From the NCBI RefSeq assembly GCF_000756655.1, contig NZ_ARXU01000001.1, forward strand, positions 434,001 to 498,000: a stretch of 64,000 nucleotides of DNA, written 5' to 3'. Below the pieces are notes generated by a model. It was not told the origin of the DNA. It made no database searches and worked only from the letters and a program-made list of their open reading frames with translations. Position 1 is the first letter of the stretch, and each line of letters starts with the position of its first letter. This DNA is from Alcanivorax jadensis T9. GTDB taxonomy: Bacteria > Pseudomonadota > Gammaproteobacteria > Pseudomonadales > Alcanivoracaceae. Shown one piece after another: positions 12,516 to 22,674 of this stretch. Made by a program: the position numbers and the translations under genes.

Positions 12516-14417
12516 TCAGTCGCTCTCACAGGCAGCCAGCACCTCGGAAAATGGCGCACCCATCTGTGACCCGAACGACGGGTGCCGGGCCAGGCGGGCT
12601 CGGCTGGCTCTGGGGCTGGTGATGCCGCAGAGAAAGCGGGCCAACTGCCGGGGAGTGGTCAGAGCCTGGTGGTTTTCCTCACGCATGGCGTGAACCACTG
12701 CCGGGTCCGGTGCACGATGGCGACGGGACGGCAACTGCGGCTGTTCGCCGAGGCAGGCGCTGCACTGACCACAGGGCTGCGCGAGAGTCTCGCCGAAATA
12801 GCCAACCAATGCCTGCTGGTGACAGTCGGCGCTTCCCGCCCAGTCACACACCTGCTGCAGGCGCTGAATATCACGCTGCTCACGCAGGGCAAACTGCTCC
12901 TGCATCCGCACGATCAAGGGCTCGCTTTCCGCTGGCGGGTTGAGCATTCGATACCCCTGACGCACGCCGGCCACCCGTAGCTCGATCATCTGCTGCTGTT
13001 CCAGATAGTTCAGGGCATTGAGGATCCGCAAGCGATCATCGCCCAGTGTCTGGGCGGCGTCGATGGGCCGCAGGGTCAGCCAGATTCGACCCTGCTTGCC
13101 AGTGGCAAACAGACGCTCCAGAAAAGCAGCTCGCTCCGGGTTGAAGCCGGCAAGAATCTCTTCCCTCGATCCCTGAAAAGCCACCTTGTATTCGGTATAG
13201 AACGGCGCCGTGGCGCGGATCACCCCTTCCAGTTCCAGGTAGGTGAGCAAGGTATTGATGACCAGAGGTCGCACATCGAACTGCCCGGATAACTCATGAA
13301 CGGCAAGGTCAAATTGCGCCGGCTGTGCCAACAGCCAGTGAATCAGCGCGGCCAGCGACTCACTGTCCGGGGTATCGCCATAGGTGAAATTCTCCAGCAC
13401 CGTCAGATCATCCGGGTTGGCCAGCAGGTGGCAGTGGGAGGGTTGCCCGTCGCGACCGGCCCGGCCAATTTCCTGCATATAGTTTTCCAGGGATTTGGGC
13501 AGGTTGTAGTGGTAGATCGCGCGAATGTCCGCCTTGTCGATCCCCATGCCGAAGGCGATGGTGGCCACCACGATGTCGGTCTCCCCCGCCATGAACGCCT
13601 CCTGCACCTGATGGCGGGGCTCGTCTTTGAGCCCGGCGTGGTAGGCCTGGGCCTTCAATCCCTGTGCCTGCAAAAAGGCCGCCACTGTCTCGGCGGTCTT
13701 CTGCAAGGTGACATAGACGATGGCGGGCTCGGCAGACCGGCTGGTGAGCTGATCCAGCAGGTACTGATCACGCTCGTCGGTGCGGCAAGGACGCACCGCC
13801 AGGGCCAGATTGGGGCGAAAAAACCCGGTCTGGATATGATCCGCCCCGGCGATGTGGAAACTATCGCAAATCTGCTCTGCCACCTGCGGGGTGGCCGTGG
13901 CGGTCAGCGCCAGCACCCGGCCCACCTTGAGTTTACGGGCTAGCTGCGCCAGTTTCAGATAGTCGGGGCGAAAGTTATGCCCCCACTCGGAGACACAGTG
14001 CGCCTCATCCACTGCCATCATACTGATAGATAGGCGTTTCAACCGGGCCAGGAAACGCTCATTGGCGAGACGCTCCGGCGCTACATAAAGCAGCTTGATG
14101 CTGCCATCGTCGAGCCCTTGATAGATGGCCTGCAATTCTCCGGCATCCACACTGGAATCCAGTCGTGCCGCCGGAATATTCAAACGATTAAGCTGGTCCA
14201 CCTGATCCTTCATCAGTGCAATCAACGGCGACACCACCAGCGTCAACCCATCCAGCATCAATGCCGGCAACTGATAACACAGGCTCTTGCCGCCGCCAGT
14301 CGGAAACACCGCCAGCGCCGAGCGGCCCGCCAGTAGCGCGTCGATGACAGCCTGCTGGCCGGGCCGGAAGGTCTGGAGATTGAATGTCTGTTGCAGTAAT
14401 TGTTGCACGTCTTGCAT
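12516..14417 (-). CDS. recQ: RecQ-family ATP-dependent DNA helicase (variant domain order)
   Basis: 3'-5' DNA helicase of 633 residues. Helicase motifs are complete: Walker A PTGGGKS (about 40-46), DEAH (137-140), TATATP, and motif VI EIGRAGRDGQPSHC (316-329). In E. coli RecQ a zinc cluster follows motif VI at once, then a winged helix, then HRDC. Here the region after motif VI runs into a winged-helix-like segment, and the cysteines come only at about 524, 532, 549, 552 and 555 (CGQCSAC). No HRDC domain is recognisable. It is therefore a RecQ paralogue type, not the classical form. It interrupts the usual tilS-pyrG adjacency. Confidence 0.9.
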   Translation of the reverse strand: MQDVQQLLQQTFNLQTFRPGQQAVIDALLAGRSALAVFPTGGGKSLCYQLPALMLDGLTLVVSPLIALMKDQVDQLNRLNIPAARLDSSVDAGELQAIYQGLDDGSIKLLYVAPERLANERFLARLKRLSISMMAVDEAHCVSEWGHNFRPDYLKLAQLARKLKVGRVLALTATATPQVAEQICDSFHIAGADHIQTGFFRPNLALAVRPCRTDERDQYLLDQLTSRSAEPAIVYVTLQKTAETVAAFLQAQGLKAQAYHAGLKDEPRHQVQEAFMAGETDIVVATIAFGMGIDKADIRAIYHYNLPKSLENYMQEIGRAGRDGQPSHCHLLANPDDLTVLENFTYGDTPDSESLAALIHWLLAQPAQFDLAVHELSGQFDVRPLVINTLLTYLELEGVIRATAPFYTEYKVAFQGSREEILAGFNPERAAFLERLFATGKQGRIWLTLRPIDAAQTLGDDRLRILNALNYLEQQQMIELRVAGVRQGYRMLNPPAESEPLIVRMQEQFALREQRDIQRLQQVCDWAGSADCHQQALVGYFGETLAQPCGQCSACLGEQPQLPSRRHRAPDPAVVHAMREENHQALTTPRQLARFLCGITSPRASRARLARHPSFGSQMGAPFSEVLAACESD

Positions 14418-14445
14418 GAGGGCTCTTCGGTAGTCAGGCGGAAGT

Positions 14446-14469
14446 TCAGAGCAAGAAGGCAGAGGTCAT
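14446..14469 (-). other. Possible 7-residue leader ORF upstream of recQ
   Basis: On the minus strand a strong ribosome site, AAGGAGG, lies 5 bases before ATG ACC TCT GCC TTC TTG CTC TGA (MTSAFLL). It ends 28 bases before the recQ start. The site and ORF lie within a hairpin at 14451-14481 (CAAGAAGGCAG pairing with CTGCCTCCTTG), which could hide the ribosome site. Too short to be certain. Confidence 0.3.
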
Positions 14470-14677
14470 GGCTGCCTCCTTGCAGGTCCAAGACCTCAGG
14501 GTACAGAGCCAAAATCCCCGTCTATATCAGTCAGCGTAGATCAAACCCGTAGGATATTGGCCAAAATTCGGCTCTATCGGTATTCAAGTGGAGGATACAG
14601 GCTTACGATGCTCTCGTTCCTACTGCCTCCTATCTTTCCACAGGGTCCACCGACAGTAACAGCATCCCTTCACGTGA

Positions 14678-15967
14678 CTAGGAAGAGTGCGGCAACAAAA
14701 ACCATTCCTCACAACTCGCAGCCTCTTCGCCATCCGCCAGCCCCACCAGCGGCACCGATACCAGCGTCTCGCCCCGGTATAACAGTGGCCACTGATGACG
14801 CTGCCAGGGGGGCACGCCGGCCGCTCGCCACAGTTCCTTGATGCGCTGGTGCATGCCATTACGCAACAGACGGGCGCCGCCGGTGAAGGGACGCAGAGTG
14901 AGATCACCAGGAGGACGCATCAGGCTTACCCCGCCCTCCTCGGCCATAGTCGCCAATCGCCAGAATGGCAGCGTGGGCGGGGGCGAGTCCGCCGACCAGA
15001 GCAACTCGCCCTGCCAGGGCGCCAAAACGTGACGGGGAAGCAAGTACAGCGCCCCCTGAAACAAGCGCACAGCCCAGTTCCCCCACTCCACCCTGGCCTG
15101 ACTGTCCTGAGCGGCATCCTGCAGCGCCAGTAACTCAGCCAGCACGGCCGCGCTGGGCGCACTGGCACCGCGACGATGAAGCCACCAGCGCAACAGGTTA
15201 CGTTGCCGGGGCGGGCCTAATGCTGCCAGCCCGGGTAGTGGAAACCGTTGGGAACTGACCCCACAGGCGTCGGCATCCTGCTGCGCCCTTTCGTCCAGCA
15301 ACTCACGGGCATCCCCCATGTGCTGGGCAGTGCGGGCCAGGATTTCGTCGGCCCCACGCCAGCGCTGGCGCAGGGCCGGTAAAATGCTGTGGCGCAAATA
15401 GTTACGGCGCAGGGATTGATCCTGGTTGCTGGGATCATCCTGCCACTGCAGGCCCTGCTCATGGGCATGGCGCTCCAACACAGATCTGGGCTGGTCCAAC
15501 AGGGGTCGCCATACGGCTATTTCCTGGCGATGATCCAGGCCACGCATGGCGGCAAGCCCTTGCACGCCCGCACCACGCAGCAAGCGCAGCAGCAGGGTCT
15601 CGGCCTGATCATCGCGGTGGTGGGCGGTAATGACGGTGGCGCCATCCCGGTGGGCATCAGCAAACAGGGCATGGTAGCGCGCCTGGCGGGCGCCAGCTTC
15701 AATCCCCTTGCCCGCCTCCACCTGCACCGCGATTACCTCACAGGGCAATTCCAGACCGGCGACGATCTGCTGGCAATGTTCCGCCCAGTCGCCGCTGTCA
15801 GGCTGTAGTTGATGATTGATATGGACCACCCGCAGGCGAGGACCAAGGCCGGCTTCCACCAGCAGGTGCAGTAATACGGTGGAATCCAGGCCGCCACTGA
15901 AGGCAAGCAACAACGGCCCCGGTGGGGCCTGCTGTGCCAGATCAGAAATCAGGGGTGGGTTTGCCAT
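14678..15967 (-). CDS. tilS: tRNA(Ile)-lysidine synthase
   Basis: Converts C34 of the CAU anticodon tRNA(Ile) to lysidine, so that it reads AUA and is charged with isoleucine. The 429-residue protein has the PP-loop ATP motif LLAFSGGLDSTVLLHLL at about 18-34, followed by HINHQLQPDSGDW and TAHHRDDQAETLLLRLLRGAG, which are TilS-specific. The C-terminal tRNA-binding domains are present. It follows accA, as in Pseudomonas. The gap to the downstream recQ (260 bases) contains nothing gene-like except the possible recQ leader. Confidence 0.95.
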   Translation of the reverse strand: MANPPLISDLAQQAPPGPLLLAFSGGLDSTVLLHLLVEAGLGPRLRVVHINHQLQPDSGDWAEHCQQIVAGLELPCEVIAVQVEAGKGIEAGARQARYHALFADAHRDGATVITAHHRDDQAETLLLRLLRGAGVQGLAAMRGLDHRQEIAVWRPLLDQPRSVLERHAHEQGLQWQDDPSNQDQSLRRNYLRHSILPALRQRWRGADEILARTAQHMGDARELLDERAQQDADACGVSSQRFPLPGLAALGPPRQRNLLRWWLHRRGASAPSAAVLAELLALQDAAQDSQARVEWGNWAVRLFQGALYLLPRHVLAPWQGELLWSADSPPPTLPFWRLATMAEEGGVSLMRPPGDLTLRPFTGGARLLRNGMHQRIKELWRAAGVPPWQRHQWPLLYRGETLVSVPLVGLADGEEAASCEEWFLLPHSS

Positions 15968-16090
15968 GGGGAATCAGATTATCACGCTTGCCGGGACCGG
16001 GTTTGAGCAAAAAGGCGCTGCCGCCTTCGCCATGCAAGCCTAGCTTCCCACAGCATCGTGACTGGCGGCTAGAGGACGGCCGGCAAGCGG

Positions 16091-17062
16091 TTATTCGTCG
16101 GCGGTAGCGCTGACCACGTTGCCGTAGCTCATCAGCCGGTCGTAGCGACGCTCCACCAGTGCCTCAACCTCAAGAGCCTTGAGCTCATCGAGTTGCTTGA
16201 CCAGCGCCTTGCGGATGGCATCCGCCGCCTGTTCATAATCACGGTGAGCGCCACCCAGTGGCTCCTTGATCACCTGGTCGACGATGCCCAGTTCGTGGAG
16301 TCGGCCAGCGGTGAGGCCCATGGCCGCCGCCGCTTCCGGGGCCTTGTCGGCGCTGCGCCAGAGAATAGAGGCACAACCTTCCGGGGAGATCACCGAATAG
16401 GTGGAGAATTCCAGCATCTGCAGATGATCACAGACACCGATGGCCAGCGCCCCGCCAGAGCCGCCCTCACCTACCACGGTGGCGATGATCGGTACTTTCA
16501 GCTGAGACATGACACGCAGGTTGCGGGCAATGGCCTCGGACTGGCCACGCTCTTCCGCATCAATTCCCGGAAATGCCCCGGGAGTATCGATAAAGGTGAG
16601 AATCGGCATCCGGAAGCGCTCGGCCATTTCCATCAGGCGCAAGGCTTTGCGGTAGCCTTCCGGCTTGGGCATACCGAAATTACGACGCACCTTCTCCTTC
16701 ACTTCGCGGCCTTTCTGATGACCGATCACCATCACCGGCTGATCGTTCAGGCGGGTAATGCCACCAACGATGGCCGGGTCGTCGGCAAAGGCCCGATCCC
16801 CGTGCAGTTCATCAAAATCAGCGAAAATCCGCTTGATGTAATCCAGCATGTAAGGCCGTTTGGGGTGACGGGCCAGTTGCGAGATCTGCCAGGCACTGAG
16901 GTTGCTGAAAATGTTCTCGGTAAGCGAAATGCTCTTTTCCTGCAGCTTGGCCACTTCCTCAGAAATGTTGACCTCACTACCACTGCCTACCAATCGTAAT
17001 TCCTCGATCTTCGCTTCCAGATCTGCGATGGGTTGTTCAAATTCGAGGAAGTTCGGGTTCAT
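16091..17062 (-). CDS. accA: Acetyl-CoA carboxylase carboxyltransferase subunit alpha
   Basis: Alpha subunit of the carboxyltransferase that makes malonyl-CoA for fatty acid synthesis; works with AccD as an alpha2beta2 unit. The 323 residues match the E. coli length (319). Typical blocks are [50 protein letters not shown] and [13 protein letters not shown] (oxyanion glycines). It lies after dnaE as in E. coli, with a 236-base gap that contains a heptamer repeat. Confidence 0.97.
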   Translation of the reverse strand: MNPNFLEFEQPIADLEAKIEELRLVGSGSEVNISEEVAKLQEKSISLTENIFSNLSAWQISQLARHPKRPYMLDYIKRIFADFDELHGDRAFADDPAIVGGITRLNDQPVMVIGHQKGREVKEKVRRNFGMPKPEGYRKALRLMEMAERFRMPILTFIDTPGAFPGIDAEERGQSEAIARNLRVMSQLKVPIIATVVGEGGSGGALAIGVCDHLQMLEFSTYSVISPEGCASILWRSADKAPEAAAAMGLTAGRLHELGIVDQVIKEPLGGAHRDYEQAADAIRKALVKQLDELKALEVEALVERRYDRLMSYGNVVSATADE

Positions 17063-17253
17063 ATCTCTGAGCCTGTTTATGGTGTTTTGCTGGCAACACC
17101 GGGAAAAATCGCCCTGTCTGGCGCATGGCTGGCGAAATCGTCATCCCTGATCCCGCCGGAATTGGCCTGCACAAGTGTAGCCGTAACCGGATGACAAGGT
17201 CGAGACGCGAAGCGCACGGCTAGGTTGCAAACTGTTTCAAGGAAATCAGCCAC

Positions 17254-17296
17254 CAGCTTTTAGCTCGTAGTTAGAGGGCTCGTAGCTAGAAGCCGC
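17254..17296. repeat. Heptamer-repeat element after dnaE
   Basis: Units read CAGCTTT, TAGCTCG, TAGTTAG, AGGGCTCG (8 bases), TAGCTAG, AAGCCGC. The array ends 2 bases from the dnaE stop codon. The TAGCTCG unit is the same as one unit of the element beside pcm at 4972-4978, 12 kb away. Confidence 0.8.
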
Positions 17297-17298
17297 TA

Positions 17299-20200
17299 TC
17301 AATACTCCATCCGCACCGCATCTTCGCCGAACTGCACCCGCAGCTCCTCTACCAGGGACTCGTGGGGGCTGATTTTCCAGGCCTCGCCCATCCAGAAACT
17401 GGCGGCAGCGATGGGGTGGTCCAGATCCAGCAGCACCGGGGTACTTCCCCCCTGGTATGGGGCCAGCGTCTGTTGCAGGCGTCGGGGCAGTTCTTCGGAT
17501 ACCGGCACGGCCACGCGCAGGCGGCGGGCGAAAGTTTCCCGGGCCTGGCGCATATCCATGATTTCATCGGCAATCAGGTTGAACCCGCCGGTGTAATCGT
17601 CGTTGCGGACACCGCCTTTGAAGATCAGCAACGCATCCTTTTGCACAAGGTCTCCGTACTCGGCAAAGGTCTTGCCGAACACGGAGACTTCTACCCGCCC
17701 GGTCTTGTCATCCAGGGTCACGAATGCCATACGCTCGCCGCTGCGCTTGCTGCGGGTGATACGCAAGGCCACCACAAGGCCGGCCACCGTTGCCGCTTCA
17801 CCTTTACCCGTGGGTAGCAGCGAGTTGAGCCGGGCGGAGACAAACTGGCGCACTTCGCTCTCATACTGATCAATGGGATGGCCGGTGAGGAACAGCCCCA
17901 GGGTGTCACGCTCGCCGTTAAGGCGGGTGTCGTCATTCCAGGACCGGGCCGGTTTCCATTCCACTGCCGTGGCCGGACTTTCGTCCACGGCACCAAACAT
18001 ATCCATGATGCCGGCAGCCTCATTACGGGCATCCTGGTCGGCGGCGGCGATGGCATCCGGCAAGGTAGCCAGGATCGTGGCGCGGTCATGGAAGCTGGAT
18101 CGTTTATCAGAGGAAGGCGGCCCCAGGTTGTCCAGCACCCCGGCTCGCACCATGGCTTCCAGGGAGCGACGGTTGATTTTCTTCAGATCGATACGACGGC
18201 AGAAATCGAACAGGTCCTTGAAGCCACCTCCGTCGGCGCGGGCGGACACGATAGCCTCGATGGGCCCCTCGCCCAGCCCCTTGATGGCGCCCAGACCGTA
18301 AACGATGTCGCCTTCCGGGTTCACCGTAAAACGGTAACCGCAGGAGTTCACATCCGGTGGCAACACCTGCAAGCCCATGGTCTTGCACTCATCGATGAAG
18401 GTCACCACCTTGTCCGTGTTTTGCATATCCGCCGAGATGGTGGCGGCCATGAATTCCGCCGGATAATGCGCCTTCAGCCAGGCAGTCTGGTAGGCCACCA
18501 GCGCATAGGCAGCCGAGTGAGACTTGTTGAAACCGTAACCGGCGAATTTTTCCACCAGGTCGAAGATCTTCATGGCCAGGTCCGGATCAACGCCCTTGCC
18601 CTTGGCGCCCTCTTCAAAGATGACCCGTTGCTTGGCCATTTCTTCCGGCTTTTTCTTGCCCATGGCCCGACGCAGCATGTCCGCCCCCCCCAGGGTGTAG
18701 CCAGCCAGCTCCTGGGCGATCTGCATCACCTGCTCCTGATACAGGATGACCCCGTAGGACGGCTTGAGAATCGGCTCCAGCCATTCGTGCTGGTACTGCG
18801 GGTCCGGGTAGGCCAGTGGCTCGCGACCGTGTTTGCGGTTAACGAAGTTGTCTACCATGCCTGATTCCAGCGGCCCCGGACGGTACAGGGCCACCAGGGC
18901 GATGATGTCTTCAAAGACATCGGGCTTGAGCTTCTTGATCAGCTCCTTCATGCCCTGACTTTCCAGCTGGAATACCGCGGTGGTATCCCCCTTCTTGAGC
19001 AGGTCGAAACTGGGCGAATCATTCAGCGGGATATGGTCGATGTCGAGATCATCCAGCCCTTCCCGCTGACGCTTGACGTTGGCTGCCTTCACCGCCCAGT
19101 CAATGATGGTCAGGGTCTTCAGGCCGAGAAAGTCGAACTTCACCAGCCCGGCGGATTCCACATCGTCCTTGTCGTACTGGGTCACCAGATTGGTGCCGTC
19201 TTCCTCGCAATAGAGCGGCGCGAAATCCGTCAGCTTGCCCGGTGCAATCACCACGCCCCCGGCGTGCTTGCCCACGTTCCGGGTCAGGCCTTCCAGTTTC
19301 AGCGCCATTTCCCAGATTTCGTTGGCGGAATCCTTGTCGGAGTTCTCGTCGCTTTCCAGGAACTCGCGCAGGGTTTCTTCCTGCTCAAACGCCTTCTCCA
19401 GGGTCATCCCCGGGGTGGGCGGAATCATCTTGGAGAGCCGGTCTGCCAGGCCATAGGGCTTGCCCTGGACCCGCGCCACATCGCGCACCACCGCCTTGGC
19501 GGCCATGGTGCCGAAGGTGATGATCTGGCTCACCGCATCACGGCCGTACTTGTCGGCCACGTAGTTGATTACCCGGTCACGCTTCTCCATGCAGAAATCC
19601 ACATCGAAGTCAGGCATGGATACCCGTTCCGGGTTAAGGAAACGTTCGAACAGCAGGTCGTAGCCAATGGGATCCAGATCGGTAATCTTGAGGGCATAGG
19701 CCACCAGCGAGCCAGCACCGGACCCCCGCCCCGGCCCTACCGGCACCTCGTTATCCTTACCCCATTGAATGAAGTCGGCAACAATCAGGAAGTAACCGGG
19801 AAAGCCCATCTGGTTGATGATATCCAGCTCGAACTTGAGCCGGTCGTCATAGTCTTTACGCTTGCTGGGGTACTCCGGGTCATTTCTGTCCAGCAATACC
19901 TCAAGGCGATCTTCCAGCCCATCCCGGGACAGCTTTTCGAAATATTGCTCGATGGTCATGCCATCCGGAATCGGGAAGTCCGGCAGAAAATTCTCGCCCA
20001 GGCGAATATCCAGAGTACAGCGGCGGGCGATTTCGACGGTGTTTTCCAGCGCTTCCGGCAGATCGGAAAACAGCGCCGCCATCTCATCTTCCGATTTCAG
20101 ATACTGCTCTTCGGAATACTTCTTGGGCCGGCGGGGATCCTCCAGGGTGTTGCCATCGTGGATGCAGACGCGGGCCTCATGGGCCTCGAAATCCCCCCGG

Positions 20201-20859
20201 CGAATGAAACGTACGTCATTGGTCGCCACCACTGGCATCGCCAGTTCTGTCGCCAGCGCCACGGTGGCGTGCAGGCAATCCTCATCCCCCGGCCGGGAGG
20301 TGCGCTGAACTTCCAGATACACCCGATCACCATAAACAGACTGCAGCCAGCGAGCCTGCTGCCGTGCCAGGTCGTTTTTCTCGGCCAGCAACAGCTGCCC
20401 CACTTCGCCCTGGCTTGCCGCGGACAGCACGATTAACCCCTCATGGAGCTCTTCCAGCCATTCTGGCTTGACCAGGGCCCTGCCCCGGTCCTGGTTGGTC
20501 TGCCAGGCGCGACTGATCAGCAGCGTCAGGTTCTGGTAGCCCTGTTCGTTCTGTACCAGGAAAGACAACTTTGCAGGCTCTTCGATATGGGCGCTTTCCA
20601 CCCACAGATCCGCCCCCATCAACGGCTTCACTCCAGCATTCATGGCTGCGGAGTAGAACTTGATCATGGCGAACAGGTTGGAATCGTCCGTCACGGCCAC
20701 CGCCGGGATGGCCTGGCTGGCACAGGTCTTGATCAGTTCCTTGACCCGCACCACCCCGTCCACCAGGGAATAATCGGTGTGCAGGCGCAGGTGGACAAAA
20801 CGGGGGTCACTCAATGGGGTGTTCCTCAGTGTTGCTGTGTTCGTATCGTGTTTCGGCAA
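17299..20859 (-). CDS. dnaE: DNA polymerase III subunit alpha
   Basis: Catalytic subunit of the replicative polymerase, 1186 residues (E. coli 1160). N-terminal PHP domain begins PRFVHLRLHTDYSLVDG. The polymerase palm carries the acidic residues in MPDFDVDFCMEKRD, and GPGRGSGAGSLVAYAL lies upstream. The fingers (YGFNKSHSAAYALVAYQTAWLK), tandem HhH region and C-terminal OB fold (DDKTGRVEVSVFG) follow. It is between rnhB and accA, the standard order. Confidence 0.98.
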   Translation of the reverse strand: MPKHDTNTATLRNTPLSDPRFVHLRLHTDYSLVDGVVRVKELIKTCASQAIPAVAVTDDSNLFAMIKFYSAAMNAGVKPLMGADLWVESAHIEEPAKLSFLVQNEQGYQNLTLLISRAWQTNQDRGRALVKPEWLEELHEGLIVLSAASQGEVGQLLLAEKNDLARQQARWLQSVYGDRVYLEVQRTSRPGDEDCLHATVALATELAMPVVATNDVRFIRRGDFEAHEARVCIHDGNTLEDPRRPKKYSEEQYLKSEDEMAALFSDLPEALENTVEIARRCTLDIRLGENFLPDFPIPDGMTIEQYFEKLSRDGLEDRLEVLLDRNDPEYPSKRKDYDDRLKFELDIINQMGFPGYFLIVADFIQWGKDNEVPVGPGRGSGAGSLVAYALKITDLDPIGYDLLFERFLNPERVSMPDFDVDFCMEKRDRVINYVADKYGRDAVSQIITFGTMAAKAVVRDVARVQGKPYGLADRLSKMIPPTPGMTLEKAFEQEETLREFLESDENSDKDSANEIWEMALKLEGLTRNVGKHAGGVVIAPGKLTDFAPLYCEEDGTNLVTQYDKDDVESAGLVKFDFLGLKTLTIIDWAVKAANVKRQREGLDDLDIDHIPLNDSPSFDLLKKGDTTAVFQLESQGMKELIKKLKPDVFEDIIALVALYRPGPLESGMVDNFVNRKHGREPLAYPDPQYQHEWLEPILKPSYGVILYQEQVMQIAQELAGYTLGGADMLRRAMGKKKPEEMAKQRVIFEEGAKGKGVDPDLAMKIFDLVEKFAGYGFNKSHSAAYALVAYQTAWLKAHYPAEFMAATISADMQNTDKVVTFIDECKTMGLQVLPPDVNSCGYRFTVNPEGDIVYGLGAIKGLGEGPIEAIVSARADGGGFKDLFDFCRRIDLKKINRRSLEAMVRAGVLDNLGPPSSDKRSSFHDRATILATLPDAIAAADQDARNEAAGIMDMFGAVDESPATAVEWKPARSWNDDTRLNGERDTLGLFLTGHPIDQYESEVRQFVSARLNSLLPTGKGEAATVAGLVVALRITRSKRSGERMAFVTLDDKTGRVEVSVFGKTFAEYGDLVQKDALLIFKGGVRNDDYTGGFNLIADEIMDMRQARETFARRLRVAVPVSEELPRRLQQTLAPYQGGSTPVLLDLDHPIAAASFWMGEAWKISPHESLVEELRVQFGEDAVRMEY

Positions 20860-20880
20860 GCCGTCCCGGTCAGTGCCAGC

Positions 20881-21519
20881 TCAGGCATGGGCACCGAGAA
20901 TTCTGGCCACCGGCGCAAAGGAGCGGCGATGTTGGGCCAGAGCACCATGTTGTTCCAGCGCGGCCAGATGCACCTTGGTCGGGTAACCCTTGTGGCGGTC
21001 GAAACCATACTGGGGGTGTTGCTGGTGAAGCTGCTGCATTTCACGGTCGCGAGCCACCTTGGCCAGAATGGAGGCCGCAGAAATCGCCGGTACCCGACCG
21101 TCACCCTTCACCACCGCCTCTGCCGGACAGACAAGCTCGGGGACGCGGTTACCGTCCACCAGCACGCCGTGCACGTCAAGGGGCAAAGCCTGTACCGCAC
21201 GCTGCATGGCCAGCAAGGTCGCGTGGAAGATGTTCAGCTCATCGATTTCTTCCGGTTCAGCGCGCCCCAGCGACCAGGCCAGAGCATGAGACTTGATCTC
21301 AACTTCAAGCTGCAACCTTTTCTTTTCACTGATTTTCTTTGAGTCGGCCAGACCGGGTATCGGGTGCGCAGGATCCAGCACAACCGCGGCGGTTACCACC
21401 GCACCCACCAAGGGGCCGCGGCCGACTTCATCCACACCGACCACCCGCATACCCGGCTGCCAACGAAACACGGAAGGAATGAAAGGCTCGGCCAAGGCGT
21501 ATTCGGAAAACGGATCCAT
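20881..21519 (-). CDS. rnhB: Ribonuclease HII
   Basis: Removes ribonucleotides embedded in DNA and cuts RNA in RNA:DNA hybrids. The 212-residue protein has the RNase HII motif [16 protein letters not shown] with the first catalytic Asp-Glu pair, [27 protein letters not shown] and [17 protein letters not shown]. It starts at an ATG at 21519 that overlaps the lpxB stop by one base (TGATG). A second ATG 23 codons in also precedes the core, but coupling favours the longer form. Confidence 0.95.
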   Translation of the reverse strand: MDPFSEYALAEPFIPSVFRWQPGMRVVGVDEVGRGPLVGAVVTAAVVLDPAHPIPGLADSKKISEKKRLQLEVEIKSHALAWSLGRAEPEEIDELNIFHATLLAMQRAVQALPLDVHGVLVDGNRVPELVCPAEAVVKGDGRVPAISAASILAKVARDREMQQLHQQHPQYGFDRHKGYPTKVHLAALEQHGALAQHRRSFAPVARILGAHA

Positions 21520-22673
21520 CAGCTACCTTCCAGCAGTTGGTTGACCGCATCCGCCGCCTTTTCACTGGCACCGCCACGCAGCTGTTCATGCACCGCCCGG
21601 AAGCGGGACTTGAGGGCATCAGCCTGATCCGGGTAATCGAACCAGTGACTCACGGACTCCACAATGGCATCGGTGGTCAGGCCGTCCTGGATCAGCTCGG
21701 GGACCATTTGTTCGCGACAGAGCAGATTGGGCAGCGACACGAATTCGCTTTTCACCAGTCGACTGGCGATGGCATAGGTAATAGCACCCACCCGATAGCC
21801 CACTACCATAGGTTTACCCACCAGCAAGCCCTCAAGGGTAGCGGTACCGGAGGCCATCAGAATCACATCCGCCGCTGCCATCACGGTACGGCTTTGCCCA
21901 TCCACCAGGGTGACCGGTAAATCCGTTGCTGTATCCAGCAGTGCCTGAATCTGTTCACGGCGGGCGCCATTGGCTGCGGGAATCACAAAATGCAGATCCG
22001 GCCGCTGAGCATGCAGGGCCACCATGGCATCCAGGAAAGCAGGCATCAGCTGCCCCACTTCCCCGCCACGACTACCAGGCAGGACTGCCAAAATGTCGGC
22101 GCTTTCCGGCAGACCAAGCTCGACACGCGCCGCCGGAGTATCCGTTTCCAGTGGCACACGATCCGCCAGAGGGTGGCCCACAAAGGACACAGGCACCTGA
22201 TGTTGCTCATAAAAGCGCGCTTCGAACGGCAACAAGCAGAGCATCAGATCGATGCTGCGTTTGATGCCCTTGATACGGCCCTGCCGCCATGCCCACACCG
22301 AAGGGCTCACGTAATGGACGGTTTTCAGACCCTGTGCGTGGAGACGCCGTGCGATAGGGAGAGTGAAGTCCGGGGAATCAATGCCGATGACCACATCCGG
22401 GCGCTCTTCAAGCAGGAAGCTCACCAGTTGTTTGCGCAGGCGCAACAGTTCCGGCAGGTGAGCCAGAACTTCGGTGATTCCCATCACCGAGAGCTTTTCC
22501 ATGGGAAACAGGCTGGAGAGACCGGCAGCCGACATTTCCTCGCCGCCTACACCGATAAAACGGGCACCCGGATAGCGAACCTGCAAAGCCTGCATCAATC
22601 CTGCACCAAGAATATCGCCGGAGGCTTCTCCGGCGATCAGGGCAACAAGCGGAGCGTCCTTGCTGGCTGCCAT
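21519..22673 (-). CDS. lpxB: Lipid-A-disaccharide synthase
   Basis: Joins UDP-diacylglucosamine and lipid X to form the lipid A disaccharide; a GT19 glycosyltransferase at the inner membrane. The ATG at 22673 gives 384 residues (E. coli 382) and follows the lpxA stop by one base. Longer frames reaching into lpxA are not credible. Motifs include [33 protein letters not shown] and PGSRGGEV. It completes the local lpxD-fabZ-lpxA-lpxB run. Confidence 0.97.
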   Translation of the reverse strand: MAASKDAPLVALIAGEASGDILGAGLMQALQVRYPGARFIGVGGEEMSAAGLSSLFPMEKLSVMGITEVLAHLPELLRLRKQLVSFLLEERPDVVIGIDSPDFTLPIARRLHAQGLKTVHYVSPSVWAWRQGRIKGIKRSIDLMLCLLPFEARFYEQHQVPVSFVGHPLADRVPLETDTPAARVELGLPESADILAVLPGSRGGEVGQLMPAFLDAMVALHAQRPDLHFVIPAANGARREQIQALLDTATDLPVTLVDGQSRTVMAAADVILMASGTATLEGLLVGKPMVVGYRVGAITYAIASRLVKSEFVSLPNLLCREQMVPELIQDGLTTDAIVESVSHWFDYPDQADALKSRFRAVHEQLRGGASEKAADAVNQLLEGS

Positions 22674-22674
22674 C

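Noticed and set aside
12321-12569. Possible 82-residue plus-strand gene in the recQ-pyrG gap
   Set aside because: No ribosome site, runs into recQ antisense, and contains the heptamer-type inverted repeat.
14557-14841. Possible 94-residue plus-strand gene between recQ and tilS
   Set aside because: Half of it is antisense to tilS; composition is Pro/Thr/Ala-rich and no start signal is seen.
19033-20436. Long plus-strand open frame (467 codons) opposite dnaE
   Set aside because: Antisense shadow of the dnaE coding strand with no recognisable motif.
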